From Bombella apis (GTDB lineage: Bacteria > Pseudomonadota > Alphaproteobacteria > Acetobacterales > Acetobacteraceae), in assembly GCF_018221685.1 (NCBI RefSeq), contig NZ_JAGJTM010000001.1, positions 1 to 64,000 of the forward strand: a stretch of DNA of 64,000 bases, read 5' to 3'. Under the pieces are notes generated by a model. It had not been told where the DNA came from. It saw only the letters and a program-made list of their open reading frames with translations, and searched no databases. This document shows positions 42,743 through 52,487 of the stretch, piece after piece. The position numbers and the translations under genes are program-made. How positions within the stretch are numbered: the first letter of the stretch is position 1; every line of letters begins with the position of its first letter.

Positions 42743-45708
42743 GCACTCACCGCACCAAAACAGCGCAGGCAGAGATGGCTGTGGTCCTCATTCTGCCCGA
42801 CATCAGGCAGGACACGCCAGCAACGGGCACATTTCTGCCCGTCCGCACGGCTGACCCTCACCTCATCCTCGGCCTGACCCGGCTGCACATGGACCTCGGA
42901 CGCCAAGCAAAGCTCCGCCCAGTCGATCCCTTCGGACACGACCTGCTCATCGGCCGTCAGGGGCAGATGGACCTGGGCCTCCAGCGAGGAGCCGATCAAC
43001 CCTTCCCGACGGGCGACTTCCAGAGCCGTGGTGACACGGCGGCGGACCTGACGCAGCGTCTCCCACCGTCCGGCCAGTTCAGGATCATGCCAGCCTTCTT
43101 CCGGCACGAAGAAGCGCTCCAGATGCACGCTGCCTTCCTGCCCGAAACGGGCCTGCCACGACTCTTCCGCCGTGAAGACCAGAGCCGGGGCCAGCCACGT
43201 CGTCAGGGCACGGTGCAGCACGTCCAGCACGGTGCGGGCCGCCCGGCGTGCATGGGAGTCCGTTGGATCGCAATAGAGGACGTCCTTGCGGATGTCGAAA
43301 TAGAAGGCCGACAGCTCATTGTTGCAGAAATTGTGCAGCAGCGGATAGACGCCGTTCCACTGATGGGTCTTCACCGCCTCCTGCACACGCTGGTACAGCT
43401 CGTACAGACGGTGCAGAATGTACTGCTCCAGCAGCGGCAGGGCCTTGCGGGCCTTCACCGTTGCCTTGTGGCGGAGGGCACGGGCCGCCTCGTCCGGGAC
43501 CAGCCTGTCCAGCATCACGTCCACCGGGGCGGACACGTCATCCCAGCCCAGCGGCAGGGCCTCGGCCTGCGTGAAGCCATCCAGTGCCCCCAGCAGCCAG
43601 CGCAGCGTGTTCCGCACACGGCGGTACAGCTCGCCCTGCTGCTTGAGAATCTCCTGACTGATGCGGAGGTCCTCATTGGTATCAGAGTTCAGGACCCACA
43701 GGCGCAGCACGTCCGCACCCAGCGTCTTCGTCACGTCATCAGGCACGATGGTGTTGCCGAGGGACTTGGACATCTTGCGCCCCTGCCCGTCCAGCACGAA
43801 CCCGTTCGTCACGACCGTCCTGTAGGACGCCACGCCTTCGGCCCCCACACTTTCCAGCAGGGAGGACTGGAACCAGCCGCGATGCTGGTCGGAACCTTCC
43901 AGATACAGGTCAGCCGGGTAGTTCACGCCCTCCTGATGCAGGACGAAACGGTGGCTGCATCCGCTCTCGAACCAGACGTCAACAATGTCGAAAACCTGAT
44001 CATAGTCTTCCGGATTGCGGCCTTCACCGAGATAGACGGCAGGGTCCGTGTCATACCAGGCATCCGCCCCACGCTCCCGGAAGCTCTGCACGATGCGAGA
44101 CATCACATCGGCATCCCGCAGCACCTCACCGGTGCGTTTCTCCACGAACACGGCGATCGGCACGCCCCAGGACCGCTGGCGGGAGATGCACCAGTCCGGC
44201 CGCTGCTCGATCATGCTCGTCAGGCGGCGGCGGGAGCTGGCCGGTACGAAGCTGATGTCATCAAGGGCCTTCAGGGCACGCTCACGCAGGCCTGGGCCAC
44301 CCTCATCCCCTTCACGGGGCTCCATGGCGATGAACCACTGCGGCGTGGCCCGGAAAATCACCGGCTTCTTGGACCGCCACGAATGGGGATAGGAATGGAC
44401 GATCTCCGCCCGTGCCATAAGGCCACGGGCCGGGGCACCGTCCTGCCGGGCCTGATCCCGCACCTGTGTCAGCAGATCACATACGGGCTGCGTGGCCTTG
44501 AAGACATGAACACCCCCAAGCTCCGGCATCCAGTCCACATAGGTTCCGTTGTCGCAGACCTCTTCCGTCACTTCCACGCCGTGGGCACGGCAGAGCATGA
44601 AGTCGTCATGACCATGCGCCGGGGCCATGTGCACCAGACCGGTACCGGCATCCGTCGTGACGAAATCACCAAGCAGCAGCGGCACGTCATAATCAAACCC
44701 ACGCCCCCGCAGCGGATGGGCGAACACGGCCCCTTCCAGCGCACGGCCGGGAAGGGTGTGAAGGACCTCATGCCCGGTAACGCCTGCGCCGGAGAGGAAG
44801 TCTTCCAGACGGTCCACGGCCACGATCAGCTTTGCCCCAACCGGCACGAGGCTGTCCTCGGCCACGCCGGTGACATGGATGACCGTGTAGGTGATATCCG
44901 GCCCGGCAGCGAGGGCCCGGTTGACGGGAATCGTCCACGGGGTCGTGGTCCAGATCACGGCCGAGGCACCGGAGAGCAGCTGCCCTTCCGTCGGGTCCTT
45001 CACATTGGGGAAAGCCACGAACAGGGTCGTGGAGGTGATGTCGTGATATTCGACTTCCGCCTCGGCCAGGGCCGTCTTCTCGACCGGACTCCACATCACG
45101 GGGCGCAACCCACGATAGAGACGGCCATTGAGAAGGAACTTGCCGATTTCCTCGGCAATCTGCGCCTCGGAGGCGAAGTCCATCGTCACGTAGCGGTTGT
45201 CCCACTCCGCCTGGATGCCCAGACGCTTGAAGTCCTCCCGCTGGGCCTCCACCCACTTTGCGGCATATTCCCGACATTCCGCACGGAACTGGAGAACCGG
45301 CACGGCATCCTTGTCCTTGCCCTTCCGGCGATATTCCTCCTCGACCTTCCACTCGATCGGCAGGCCGTGGCAGTCCCATCCCGGCATGTAGCGCACCTGC
45401 GCCCCATTCATGCGCTGGGCACGGTTGATGACGTCCTTCATCACCTTGTTGAGGGCATGGCCGATATGGATATGCCCGTTGGCATAGGGCGGGCCATCAT
45501 GCAGCGTGAAGATGCTGTCCGCCCGACGCCCGGCCTCCGCTATCTGGCCATCCAGCCCCGTCTCCGCCCAATGGGCCAGCATGTCCGGCTCCCGCTTTGG
45601 CAGGTTGCCCCGCATGGGGAAAGACGTCTTGGGCAGGAAGACCGTTCCCCGGTAACGCTCCTGCTGCTCACGGAAAACGGTATCGGTCTTTTCTACAGGC
45701 TCAGACAT
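42739..45708 (-). CDS. ileS: Isoleucyl-tRNA synthetase IleS
   Basis: Charges tRNA-Ile. The 989-residue class I synthetase has HIGHALNK (about 77), the CP1 editing domain with TTPWTIPVNRALA and GTGLVHMAPAHGHDD, GRKMSKSLGN (about 643), the anticodon-binding domain, and a C-terminal zinc module, CARCWRVLP ... CLRCFG, typical of the bacterial type sensitive to mupirocin. It is 70 bases after ribF and overlaps lspA, giving the common ribF-ileS-lspA order. Confidence 0.97.
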   Translation of the reverse strand: MSEPVEKTDTVFREQQERYRGTVFLPKTSFPMRGNLPKREPDMLAHWAETGLDGQIAEAGRRADSIFTLHDGPPYANGHIHIGHALNKVMKDVINRAQRMNGAQVRYMPGWDCHGLPIEWKVEEEYRRKGKDKDAVPVLQFRAECREYAAKWVEAQREDFKRLGIQAEWDNRYVTMDFASEAQIAEEIGKFLLNGRLYRGLRPVMWSPVEKTALAEAEVEYHDITSTTLFVAFPNVKDPTEGQLLSGASAVIWTTTPWTIPVNRALAAGPDITYTVIHVTGVAEDSLVPVGAKLIVAVDRLEDFLSGAGVTGHEVLHTLPGRALEGAVFAHPLRGRGFDYDVPLLLGDFVTTDAGTGLVHMAPAHGHDDFMLCRAHGVEVTEEVCDNGTYVDWMPELGGVHVFKATQPVCDLLTQVRDQARQDGAPARGLMARAEIVHSYPHSWRSKKPVIFRATPQWFIAMEPREGDEGGPGLRERALKALDDISFVPASSRRRLTSMIEQRPDWCISRQRSWGVPIAVFVEKRTGEVLRDADVMSRIVQSFRERGADAWYDTDPAVYLGEGRNPEDYDQVFDIVDVWFESGCSHRFVLHQEGVNYPADLYLEGSDQHRGWFQSSLLESVGAEGVASYRTVVTNGFVLDGQGRKMSKSLGNTIVPDDVTKTLGADVLRLWVLNSDTNEDLRISQEILKQQGELYRRVRNTLRWLLGALDGFTQAEALPLGWDDVSAPVDVMLDRLVPDEAARALRHKATVKARKALPLLEQYILHRLYELYQRVQEAVKTHQWNGVYPLLHNFCNNELSAFYFDIRKDVLYCDPTDSHARRAARTVLDVLHRALTTWLAPALVFTAEESWQARFGQEGSVHLERFFVPEEGWHDPELAGRWETLRQVRRRVTTALEVARREGLIGSSLEAQVHLPLTADEQVVSEGIDWAELCLASEVHVQPGQAEDEVRVSRADGQKCARCWRVLPDVGQNEDHSHLCLRCFGAVSA

Positions 45709-45778
45709 GGAATAGGTGCGCCAGCTCTCAGTACGGGATAAAAATAACTGTACTTATGGAGAGAGCCTGCCGTCCCGG

Positions 45779-46711
45779 TCAACCCCCTGTCTTGCCGAGC
45801 ACCTGCTTCGCCTGTGCGGCATCTGCCGCAATATGGGCCTTCAGCTCATCAAGGGAGGAAAAGCGTTTCTCGTCCCGGAGCAGAGCAACCAGCTCCACCC
45901 CCAGAATCTGGCCGTACAGGTCCTCATCCACATCGAAAAGATGAGCCTCCAGCCGGCTCTCCCGCCCGTCATTGATGGTCGGGCGGCGGCCAAGATTGGC
46001 CACGCCGGGCACGAGCCGGCCGTCCGGCATCTGCACCCTCACGGCATAGACACCCCTGGCAGGCTCCAGATGCTCCTTCAGCGCAATGTTGGCTGTCGGG
46101 AACCCCAGAAGGCGCCCCCGCTGATCCCCCTGGACCACCTCTCCCGTGATGGCCCAGTTGCGCCCCAGAAGCTCCGCTGCCTTCTCGGGATAACCCTCCT
46201 GAAGGAGACGGCGTATCCGGCTGGAAGACACCGGCCCTGCCACATCCGCCAGCTGCGGGACGATACTGACGCCCACGCCATGCTCCACCAGAAGCTGCTC
46301 CAGAAACGTGACATCACCCTCCCGCCGGTGCCCGAAGGCGAAGTCCGCCCCACAGGCCACATGAGCCACATGCAGCCCCTCGATCAGCACATCCCGCACG
46401 AAGGCCTCGGCACCCAGATGGGAAAAAGCCTCATCAAACTCTGCCTGCACGATGCAGCTTACGCCTTGTTCCTTCAGGGCGGCGGCACGCACCTCCGGCC
46501 GCATGAGACGGAAGGGTGGGTCCTGCGGACGGAAAAAAGACCGTGGATGTGGCTCGAAGGTCAGCACCCCCAACCGACAGCCGGGGCGAGCCATCTTCAG
46601 GCTCTGAAGCAAATGGACATGACCTCGATGCACGCCATCAAAATTGCCCAGAGCCACGGCCGCACCCCAGCAGGAGCGGGGCACGGCCCGCCAGTCTGTG
46701 CAGAAAGTCAT
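45779..46711 (-). CDS. ribF: Bifunctional riboflavin kinase / FMN adenylyltransferase RibF
   Basis: Makes FMN and then FAD from riboflavin. The 310-residue protein has the N-terminal nucleotidyltransferase half with ALGNFDGVHRGHVHLL and FGHRREGDV, SSSRIRRLL, and the C-terminal kinase half with GRLLGFPTANIA, GVYAVRV and GVANLGRRPT. FAD made here serves clients nearby such as Dld, ThyX and the GMC subunit. Starts 50 bases after tatA. Confidence 0.96.
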   Translation of the reverse strand: MTFCTDWRAVPRSCWGAAVALGNFDGVHRGHVHLLQSLKMARPGCRLGVLTFEPHPRSFFRPQDPPFRLMRPEVRAAALKEQGVSCIVQAEFDEAFSHLGAEAFVRDVLIEGLHVAHVACGADFAFGHRREGDVTFLEQLLVEHGVGVSIVPQLADVAGPVSSSRIRRLLQEGYPEKAAELLGRNWAITGEVVQGDQRGRLLGFPTANIALKEHLEPARGVYAVRVQMPDGRLVPGVANLGRRPTINDGRESRLEAHLFDVDEDLYGQILGVELVALLRDEKRFSSLDELKAHIAADAAQAKQVLGKTGG

Positions 46712-46760
46712 ATGGGTATCATCGGGTCTTCAGGTGCCGGAACTGTTCCGCAGAGCGGGA

Positions 46761-47036
46761 TCAGCGGGAACGGTGGCTTTCATCATCAGCCATACGGGCA
46801 TCCGGCTGCTGATGGGGCGCTGCCGTACCCTGCTGGGGCTGGGGCGGGGACAGACGTTCGTCAGCCTGCTGCGGGGCGGCGGTTCCCTCCCGGTCATCCT
46901 CGGCCATGCCCTTCTTGAAGGATTTGATCCCCTTGGCGAAATCGCCCATCAGGCTGCTGATCTTGCCGCCACCACCGAACAGCACCAGTACAATAACGGC
47001 AAGGATTATCCAGTGAATCGGACTCATGCTGCCCAT
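46761..47036 (-). CDS. tatA: Twin-arginine translocase subunit TatA
   Basis: Pore-forming subunit of the Tat export system. The 91-residue protein has one N-terminal membrane helix ([17 protein letters not shown]), the amphipathic helix [20 protein letters not shown], and an acidic, Gln-rich tail. The ATG at 47036 follows AGGGAG. tatB and tatC are not adjacent. A likely Tat substrate in the window is the SRRGF-bearing subunit at 55540. Confidence 0.92.
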   Translation of the reverse strand: MGSMSPIHWIILAVIVLVLFGGGGKISSLMGDFAKGIKSFKKGMAEDDREGTAAPQQADERLSPPQPQQGTAAPHQQPDARMADDESHRSR

Positions 47037-47138
47037 AGGACCATACTCCCTGATAAGGTTGAGGCGTCCCCCATGTGGCAGGGGCGTACTGATTGTGCAA
47101 CCCCCGGCCCATGGGCCCACCCATGTCGTGAAGGCATC

Positions 47139-47594
47139 CTAGCGCATTGGCAGGATAAAACCATAGGTGGGATATGCACGCCTGCCCATACTTCCTGCCG
47201 GGGCCCACCAGACCCGGACCAGCGACCAGTCCCCCCTTGGGGAGATGTCCTCCACCGGCACGCTGTGCTCAATACGCCCGCCAACCCAGTTGGCATGATC
47301 CACTTCAATCCGCCGCCTCGTCCGCAGGCGCCGCACGACCGACACATGCCCATCCGGAATACGGGAGCTTGCCCGGAACACCAGCACACTCCCCGGCTGT
47401 GGCCTGTGGCTACGCTGGTAGTGGCCCCGGGCTTCCCACCACCAGCTGGCAGCCCGCCCCCGCAGGTTGACCCCACTCACCTGCCGCGCATAAGGCGCAC
47501 ACTGCACCGGCCCATGGTAGGATCCGACCGAGCTGCATGCTCCGAGAGTGAGGCAGACACACAGGGCCAGCACCTCCTTCCGGCGGTCCCGCAT
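47139..47594 (-). CDS. CHAP-domain lipoprotein (putative peptidoglycan amidase/endopeptidase)
   Basis: A 151-residue secreted lipoprotein with lipobox LGAC (Cys20). The following region matches a CHAP papain-like fold: nucleophile in VQCAPYAR, then GSVLVFRASSRIPDGHVSVV with the catalytic His, and VDHANW. CHAP domains cleave peptidoglycan peptides or glutathionylspermidine; envelope location favours the first. AGGGATGG precedes ATG 47594; longer forms are open upstream to 47708. Confidence 0.8.
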   Translation of the reverse strand: MRDRRKEVLALCVCLTLGACSSVGSYHGPVQCAPYARQVSGVNLRGRAASWWWEARGHYQRSHRPQPGSVLVFRASSRIPDGHVSVVRRLRTRRRIEVDHANWVGGRIEHSVPVEDISPRGDWSLVRVWWAPAGSMGRRAYPTYGFILPMR

Positions 47595-47715
47595 CTGCCA
47601 TCCCTGCATGACAGCCCCGCTTTTCTGCATGGTCCACCTCACGCTCTGCCCATTCTCGCCGGACATCAGCCTAACCGGACATTGAGGCTGAATCTGGTTC
47701 CTGCCCAACGGAACA

Positions 47716-48321
47716 TCACAGGGACCGGAATCCGATAATCAGATCTTCCGCATCCTCCCTGTCCATTCCAAGCGCCTTCTCCGCAACATCCTGCGAAAAA
47801 CCGTTGCGGGCAAAAATGGCCAGTACCTTCATGTGTTCCTTCTCCGGCCTGTCGGGCCTGTGGAATGGCCCGACCGCCCTTTTGCGAGCCAGGATGAGTG
47901 CGGCGGCCAGTTCGGCCTGATGGGCCTGCTCCTCCCCTGCCTCTCCCAGGCTCTCATCCACCGCCTGCCGGACCGTCTCACCATCAACGCCCCTTGCCTG
48001 AAGATGGGCCTGCACAGCTCGGCGGGACCGCCCGGCACGGGCCAGATTGCGGGACCTGGAACGGGAAAAGGCCGCATCATCCACAGCTCCGAGGCGCCCC
48101 ATCTCCTCCACGATCTGGTCGATAACCGGCAGGCAGACGGCCTCATGTGCAGCGACCTCCTCGGCAAACATGCCAGCCCGGGCAGCCCGTACCCCCCAGC
48201 GGCGAACACGCCGCTGCAACATCTGCCGCAAGCTTTGCCGGGTCGTGGCAAAGCGGGCCAGATGGGCCAGAGCTGCGTCTTTCAGGCTCTGATAATCTGG
48301 TGAAGGTGGGATAACATCCAT
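47716..48321 (-). CDS. recX: RecX-like regulatory protein
   Basis: RecX proteins bind RecA filaments and inhibit recombinase and coprotease activity. The protein (201 residues from ATG 48321, or 217 from ATG 48369) is made of three-helix RecX repeats: SLKDAALAHLARFATTRQSL, LGAVDDAAFSRSRSRNLARAG followed by SRRAVQAHLQARGV, and KVLAIFARNGFSQDVAEKAL near the end. It is longer than E. coli RecX. recA is not in the window. It is divergent from the D-aminopeptidase gene, 92 bases away. Confidence 0.82.
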   Translation of the reverse strand: MDVIPPSPDYQSLKDAALAHLARFATTRQSLRQMLQRRVRRWGVRAARAGMFAEEVAAHEAVCLPVIDQIVEEMGRLGAVDDAAFSRSRSRNLARAGRSRRAVQAHLQARGVDGETVRQAVDESLGEAGEEQAHQAELAAALILARKRAVGPFHRPDRPEKEHMKVLAIFARNGFSQDVAEKALGMDREDAEDLIIGFRSL

Positions 48322-48412
48322 GCGATCAGTCCATAACTTGCTCTTGCCCTGCCCGTCCAAAATCTTCATCACTGGTAACAGGCCTCTCCATAGTACCCGC
48401 CAGTGAGTTCTC

Positions 48413-50056
48413 ATGCACGCACAACACTCCATCCTGCCCCGGACCGGGCGCCTGAAGGAAGAAATGCACGCCACGGCCTCCCGTTATCCCGGCCCCGGTG
48501 GAGCTGTTGCCGTCCTGCATGAGGGGGAAGTGATCGCCCGGCACTGCTGGGGCTATGCCTCGCTGGAACGCCGCCTGCCTTTCACGCCCGCAAGCCTGTT
48601 CCGCATCTGTTCCATCACCAAGCAGTTCACCTGCGCCACCCTGCTGGACCGTTACGAAAACCCGGAAACCCTGGCCCCATACATCCACAGGCGGCTGCCC
48701 CGGCTCCGCTCCGACCCGCCCACTGTCACACAGCTGGCTCACAACCAGTCCGGCCTGCGGGATTACTGGGCCGTGGCCATGCTGCATGGTGCCGCCATTG
48801 AAGGCACATTCAGCCCGGCGGATTCCAACAGGGTCATCACCGGGACACGGTCCCTCCAGTTTCTTCCCGGCACATCCTATTCCTACGTCAACCAGAATTT
48901 CCGTCTGATTTCCGAGGCGATGGAAGAAGAAAGCGGGCTGAGCTTTGCCGAGCTGCTCCAGCAGCATGTTTTCGACAGGGTCGGCATGAGGCGGGCCATC
49001 CTGGCGGCGGAAACCAGCGCCCTGCCCGATGGCACGACCGGCTATGAGGGGACACAGGAGGGCGGCTACTGGCCCGCCCGCAATCACATCTACTGGACAG
49101 GGGATGCCGGGATGGCAGCCTCGCTGGATGACATGATCGCCTGGGAACGTTTCATCGACCAGCAGCGTGATGACCCCGAAGGCCTCTATAACCGCATGAG
49201 CCGCCCCGTCCTGTTCGATAACGGGCACAAGGCGCCTTACGGCTTCGGGCTGCAGCATGGCACCATCGCAGGCCATGAGATCACAGCCCATGGCGGCGCC
49301 CTGCGGGGCTGGCGGTCCCACCGGCTGCACTGTGCCGCCTTGCGCCTCTCTGTCGTGGTCCTCTTCAACCACATGTCCCCGGCCCAGCAGGCCGCCGCCA
49401 ACCTGTTCCGGGCCTTTCTGGGAGAAGAGGGAAAACCGGCTGCCCGACAGGCCCCCTCTGGCAGACAGGCTCCCCATGCACTGGAGGGCCTCTGGCTGGA
49501 TGAGGAAACCGGCCTCTCCGCCCGCATCACCGCAGCAGCACCGGGCAAGCTTCAGCTCCGCTACCTCATGCTGCCGGAAACGCTGGACATCATCTCCCCC
49601 CAGCTTGCCGAGGCCGGGAACCTCCGTGTGCGGCATATACAGGGCGAACACATGCAGGCCAGCACACAGGAAATCCCCACGCCCCACATCATCATGGAAC
49701 GGCCAGGGGAGAACCGGCATGCCCTGCTCCGCCCCTACCCTGCCAGCCCCCAGCCCGACCCGGAAGAACTTGCCGGAGACTATGAATGTGAGGAGCTGGA
49801 CGGCTCCCGTTTCACCATCACCAGCCAGAGCGGGCTGCTGCATGGCGGGTTCTCCGGTTTTCTGGGAACAGGGCGGATGGAACGGCTGACCGGACTGGGA
49901 CCGGACCTGTGGGCCTTCCCCTGCCCCCGGGCTCTGGATCACACCCCGCCCGGCGACTGGACCCTCCACTTCGAACGGCGAAACGGGCGCCTCCACCAGC
50001 TGCGTGTCAGCTGCTGGCTGGCACGGAATCTCATCTATCGGCGGCTGCCGGACTGA
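48413..50056 (+). CDS. dap: D-aminopeptidase (penicillin-binding-protein-like, DAP type)
   Basis: Hydrolyses peptides with an N-terminal D-amino acid. The 547-residue protein closely follows the Ochrobactrum DAP: catalytic Ser67-x-x-Lys70 in CSITKQFTC, NQSGLRDYW, SYVNQNF (about 158), WTGDAGMAASLDDMIAWERF, and HGGALRGW (about 293), then two beta-barrel domains ending CWLARNLIYRRLP. No signal peptide is seen, so it is cytosolic and may recycle D-Ala peptides from the wall. The ribosome binding site is weak. Confidence 0.92.
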   Translation: MHAQHSILPRTGRLKEEMHATASRYPGPGGAVAVLHEGEVIARHCWGYASLERRLPFTPASLFRICSITKQFTCATLLDRYENPETLAPYIHRRLPRLRSDPPTVTQLAHNQSGLRDYWAVAMLHGAAIEGTFSPADSNRVITGTRSLQFLPGTSYSYVNQNFRLISEAMEEESGLSFAELLQQHVFDRVGMRRAILAAETSALPDGTTGYEGTQEGGYWPARNHIYWTGDAGMAASLDDMIAWERFIDQQRDDPEGLYNRMSRPVLFDNGHKAPYGFGLQHGTIAGHEITAHGGALRGWRSHRLHCAALRLSVVVLFNHMSPAQQAAANLFRAFLGEEGKPAARQAPSGRQAPHALEGLWLDEETGLSARITAAAPGKLQLRYLMLPETLDIISPQLAEAGNLRVRHIQGEHMQASTQEIPTPHIIMERPGENRHALLRPYPASPQPDPEELAGDYECEELDGSRFTITSQSGLLHGGFSGFLGTGRMERLTGLGPDLWAFPCPRALDHTPPGDWTLHFERRNGRLHQLRVSCWLARNLIYRRLPD

Positions 50057-50225
50057 AGGCCATGCGTCCGGCTGCAAAGCCCTCCATGGCCTGCCTGCAA
50101 AACAGGGTTTGACGATTCCCCGTTCTGCAAGCAGTATGGTCGGGCAGCTCCCCCTGATCTGAAAACCGGACAGGGGTATTTTCCGTTGGAGGCATGGAAC
50201 TGATGCGCCACCGGATACGGGCTGT

Positions 50226-51437
50226 ATGTCGTTGATTTTTCAGACCGGGAACGCGTCCACCATGATCGCCTCCATCATGCCGAACTACAAACGCTTTGAC
50301 CTTGCCTTTGAGCATGGCGAAGGCCTCTGGCTCACCGGCACGGATGGACGACGCTATCTGGACTTCGGGGCTGGCATTGCCGTGTCCTCCCTGGGCCACA
50401 GCCACCCGGCCCTCGTGAAGGCCATCACCGAACAGGCCAGCAAAGTCATCCACGTCTCAAACCTCTATCAGGTTCCACAGGCCAGGGCCCTGGCGGACAT
50501 GCTGGTGGCGAACAGCTTTGCGGATTCAGTCCTCTTCTGCAATTCCGGTGCGGAGGCCAATGAGGGCCTCATCAAACTGATCCGGCGGGCCCAGTACAAA
50601 AATGGTCACCCCGAACGCACACGCATCATCTGTTTCAACAATGCCTTTCATGGACGGACACTGGCCACCATTTCCGCAACCGGCAACCCGACCTATCTGG
50701 AAGGGTTCGGCACACCGGTGGAAGGGTTCGACCATGTGCCCTTCAACGACCTCAACGCCGTCCGGGCCGCCGTGACAGACCAGACAGCCGGCATCCTGCT
50801 GGAACCCGTGCAGGGGGAAAGTGGCATCCGGGCAGCAGACCATGAATTCCTGCAGGGCCTCCGTGCCCTGTGCGATGAGAAAGGCCTCTATCTGGGCATT
50901 GATGAGGTACAGAGCGGCATGGGCCGTACCGGTACGCTCTTCGCCTTCGAGCAGGCAGGCATCACACCGGATGTCGTGTCCTCCGCCAAAGGCATTGGCG
51001 GGGGCGTACCGCTCGGGGCTGTACTGGCCCGTGAAGACCTGGCCCAGCACCTCACACCCGGCACGCATGGCACCACTTATGGCGGCAACCCACTGGCCTG
51101 CTCGGCCGGGCTGGCCGTGCTGAAAGAGATTCTGTCACCCGGCTTTCTGGAGCATGTCCGCAAGACCGGTGCCGCCTTTGGCACAATGCTTGAAGCCTGC
51201 GTGAGGGAATATCCCACCATTTTCGAGGAAGTCCGTGGTGTCGGACTGATGCGGGGCCTGCGCTGCCGCATCCCTGTCGGGGATGTTCTGGCCGCTGTCA
51301 TGGCCGAGGGCCTTCTGGCCATAGGCGCAGGGGACAACGTGCTGCGTCTGGTTCCGCCCCTCATTGCAACCGAGGCTGACTGTCAGGAAGCCTGCACCCG
51401 CATCGGGCGTGCTGCTCACGCCCTTGCCAACAAGTAA
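50226..51437 (+). CDS. argD: Acetylornithine aminotransferase ArgD
   Basis: PLP enzyme making N-acetylornithine; it often also acts on succinyl-diaminopimelate. The 403-residue class III aminotransferase shows NYKRFDLAFEHGEGLWL, NSGAEANEGLIKL, FNNAFHGRTLATIS, LGIDEVQSGMGRTG and the PLP lysine in SSAKGIGGGVPLG, ending LRLVPPLIAT. Start could be ATG 50226 or 50262; neither has a strong site. It lies 12 bases before argF. Confidence 0.95.
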   Translation: MSLIFQTGNASTMIASIMPNYKRFDLAFEHGEGLWLTGTDGRRYLDFGAGIAVSSLGHSHPALVKAITEQASKVIHVSNLYQVPQARALADMLVANSFADSVLFCNSGAEANEGLIKLIRRAQYKNGHPERTRIICFNNAFHGRTLATISATGNPTYLEGFGTPVEGFDHVPFNDLNAVRAAVTDQTAGILLEPVQGESGIRAADHEFLQGLRALCDEKGLYLGIDEVQSGMGRTGTLFAFEQAGITPDVVSSAKGIGGGVPLGAVLAREDLAQHLTPGTHGTTYGGNPLACSAGLAVLKEILSPGFLEHVRKTGAAFGTMLEACVREYPTIFEEVRGVGLMRGLRCRIPVGDVLAAVMAEGLLAIGAGDNVLRLVPPLIATEADCQEACTRIGRAAHALANK

Positions 51438-51449
51438 GGAGACACCTGC

Positions 51450-52418
51450 GTGAGTACCACCAAGGCCTCATCGCCCCGTCACTTCCTGGACATCAAGGAC
51501 CACTCCACCGAGACACTGCGGCACATCCTCACGCTCGCCGCACGGGTCAAGGCTCTCCAGCAGGGGCGCAGACATCCGCTCTGCCCCGGCCAGCCACTGG
51601 CCGGCCGTGCGCTGGGGCTGATGATGTCCCGCCCCTCCACCCGCACCCGTGTCTCCTTTGAAGTCGGGATGAAACAGCTTGGCGGGACCGTCAACGTGCT
51701 GGCTCCATCCGACATGCAACTGGGGCGTGGAGAAAGCATTGCCGATACGGCCCGTGTCCTCTCCCGTTTTCTGGATGTCGTCGTGCTGCGCACGGGCAAG
51801 GATGCCAACCTGCGTGAGCTGGCCCGCTGGAGCAGCGTGCCGGTCATCAACGGGCTGACACCGATCTCCCACCCTGTACAGATTCTGGCCGACATCCTTA
51901 CCTTTGAGGAACACAGGGGGCCGATCACCGGCAAAAAACTGGCCTGGATCGGCGATGGCAACAATGTTGCCACCTCCATGATCGAGGCCGCAGCCCGACT
52001 GGGCTTCACCCTGCATCTGGCCACACCGGAAGGGGAATTCACCCCGTCCGAAACCGCAGTGCAATGGGCCCGGGACAATGGCGGTGACATCCGCCTGACG
52101 CATGACCCCAAGGAGGCCGCAGCAGGAGCGGATGCCGTCATCACGGACACATGGGTCAGCATGGGGGATGAAGATGCGGAAAAACGCCTCAGGCTGTTCC
52201 GCCCTTACCATGTGGATGAAACCCTCATGGCGCTGGCCTCACCCCAGGCCCTGTTCATGCACTGCCTGCCTGCCCATATAGGGGAAGAAGTCAGCAAGGC
52301 CGTGTTCGAAAGCCCGGCCTCCATCGTGTTTGATGAAGCCGAAAACCGCCTGCATGCCCAGAAAGGGCTTCTGCTCTGGTGCATGGAGAAGGATGATCTT
52401 TCGGCCTATCAGGGCTAG
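51450..52418 (+). CDS. argF: Ornithine carbamoyltransferase ArgF
   Basis: Makes citrulline from ornithine and carbamoyl phosphate. The 322-residue protein has the carbamoyl-phosphate motif SRPSTRTRVSFE (about 63), HPVQILADIL and the ornithine-side HCLPAHIGEEV (about 271). Start is GTG 51450 after AAGGAGA. argD-argF-hslO is a standard alphaproteobacterial order. Confidence 0.97.
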   Translation: MSTTKASSPRHFLDIKDHSTETLRHILTLAARVKALQQGRRHPLCPGQPLAGRALGLMMSRPSTRTRVSFEVGMKQLGGTVNVLAPSDMQLGRGESIADTARVLSRFLDVVVLRTGKDANLRELARWSSVPVINGLTPISHPVQILADILTFEEHRGPITGKKLAWIGDGNNVATSMIEAAARLGFTLHLATPEGEFTPSETAVQWARDNGGDIRLTHDPKEAAAGADAVITDTWVSMGDEDAEKRLRLFRPYHVDETLMALASPQALFMHCLPAHIGEEVSKAVFESPASIVFDEAENRLHAQKGLLLWCMEKDDLSAYQG

Positions 52419-52426
52419 ACCCTTCC

Positions 52427-52463
52427 GCCTGATGCCTGCCCCGGAGGGGGTACGGCATCAGGC
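52427..52463. repeat. Long-stem inverted repeat between argF and hslO
   Basis: GCCTGATGCC and GGCATCAGGC form a perfect 10-bp stem around a GC-rich 17-base loop, nine bases after the argF stop. There is no T-tract; partial termination or mRNA protection are possible roles. Confidence 0.5.
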
Positions 52464-52487
52464 CAGACAGGCCCGACAGAGAGGATT

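Noticed and set aside
42580..45741. Open frame of more than 1000 codons opposite ileS
   Set aside because: Fully antisense to ileS, no recognisable domain, composition of a codon shadow.
46711..46760. FMN riboswitch upstream of ribF
   Set aside because: The gap to tatA is only about 50 bases, too short for an RFN element, and no conserved RFN stems are seen.
48326..50077. 583-codon frame opposite the D-aminopeptidase gene
   Set aside because: The plus-strand product matches DAP along its full length, so the minus frame is a shadow.
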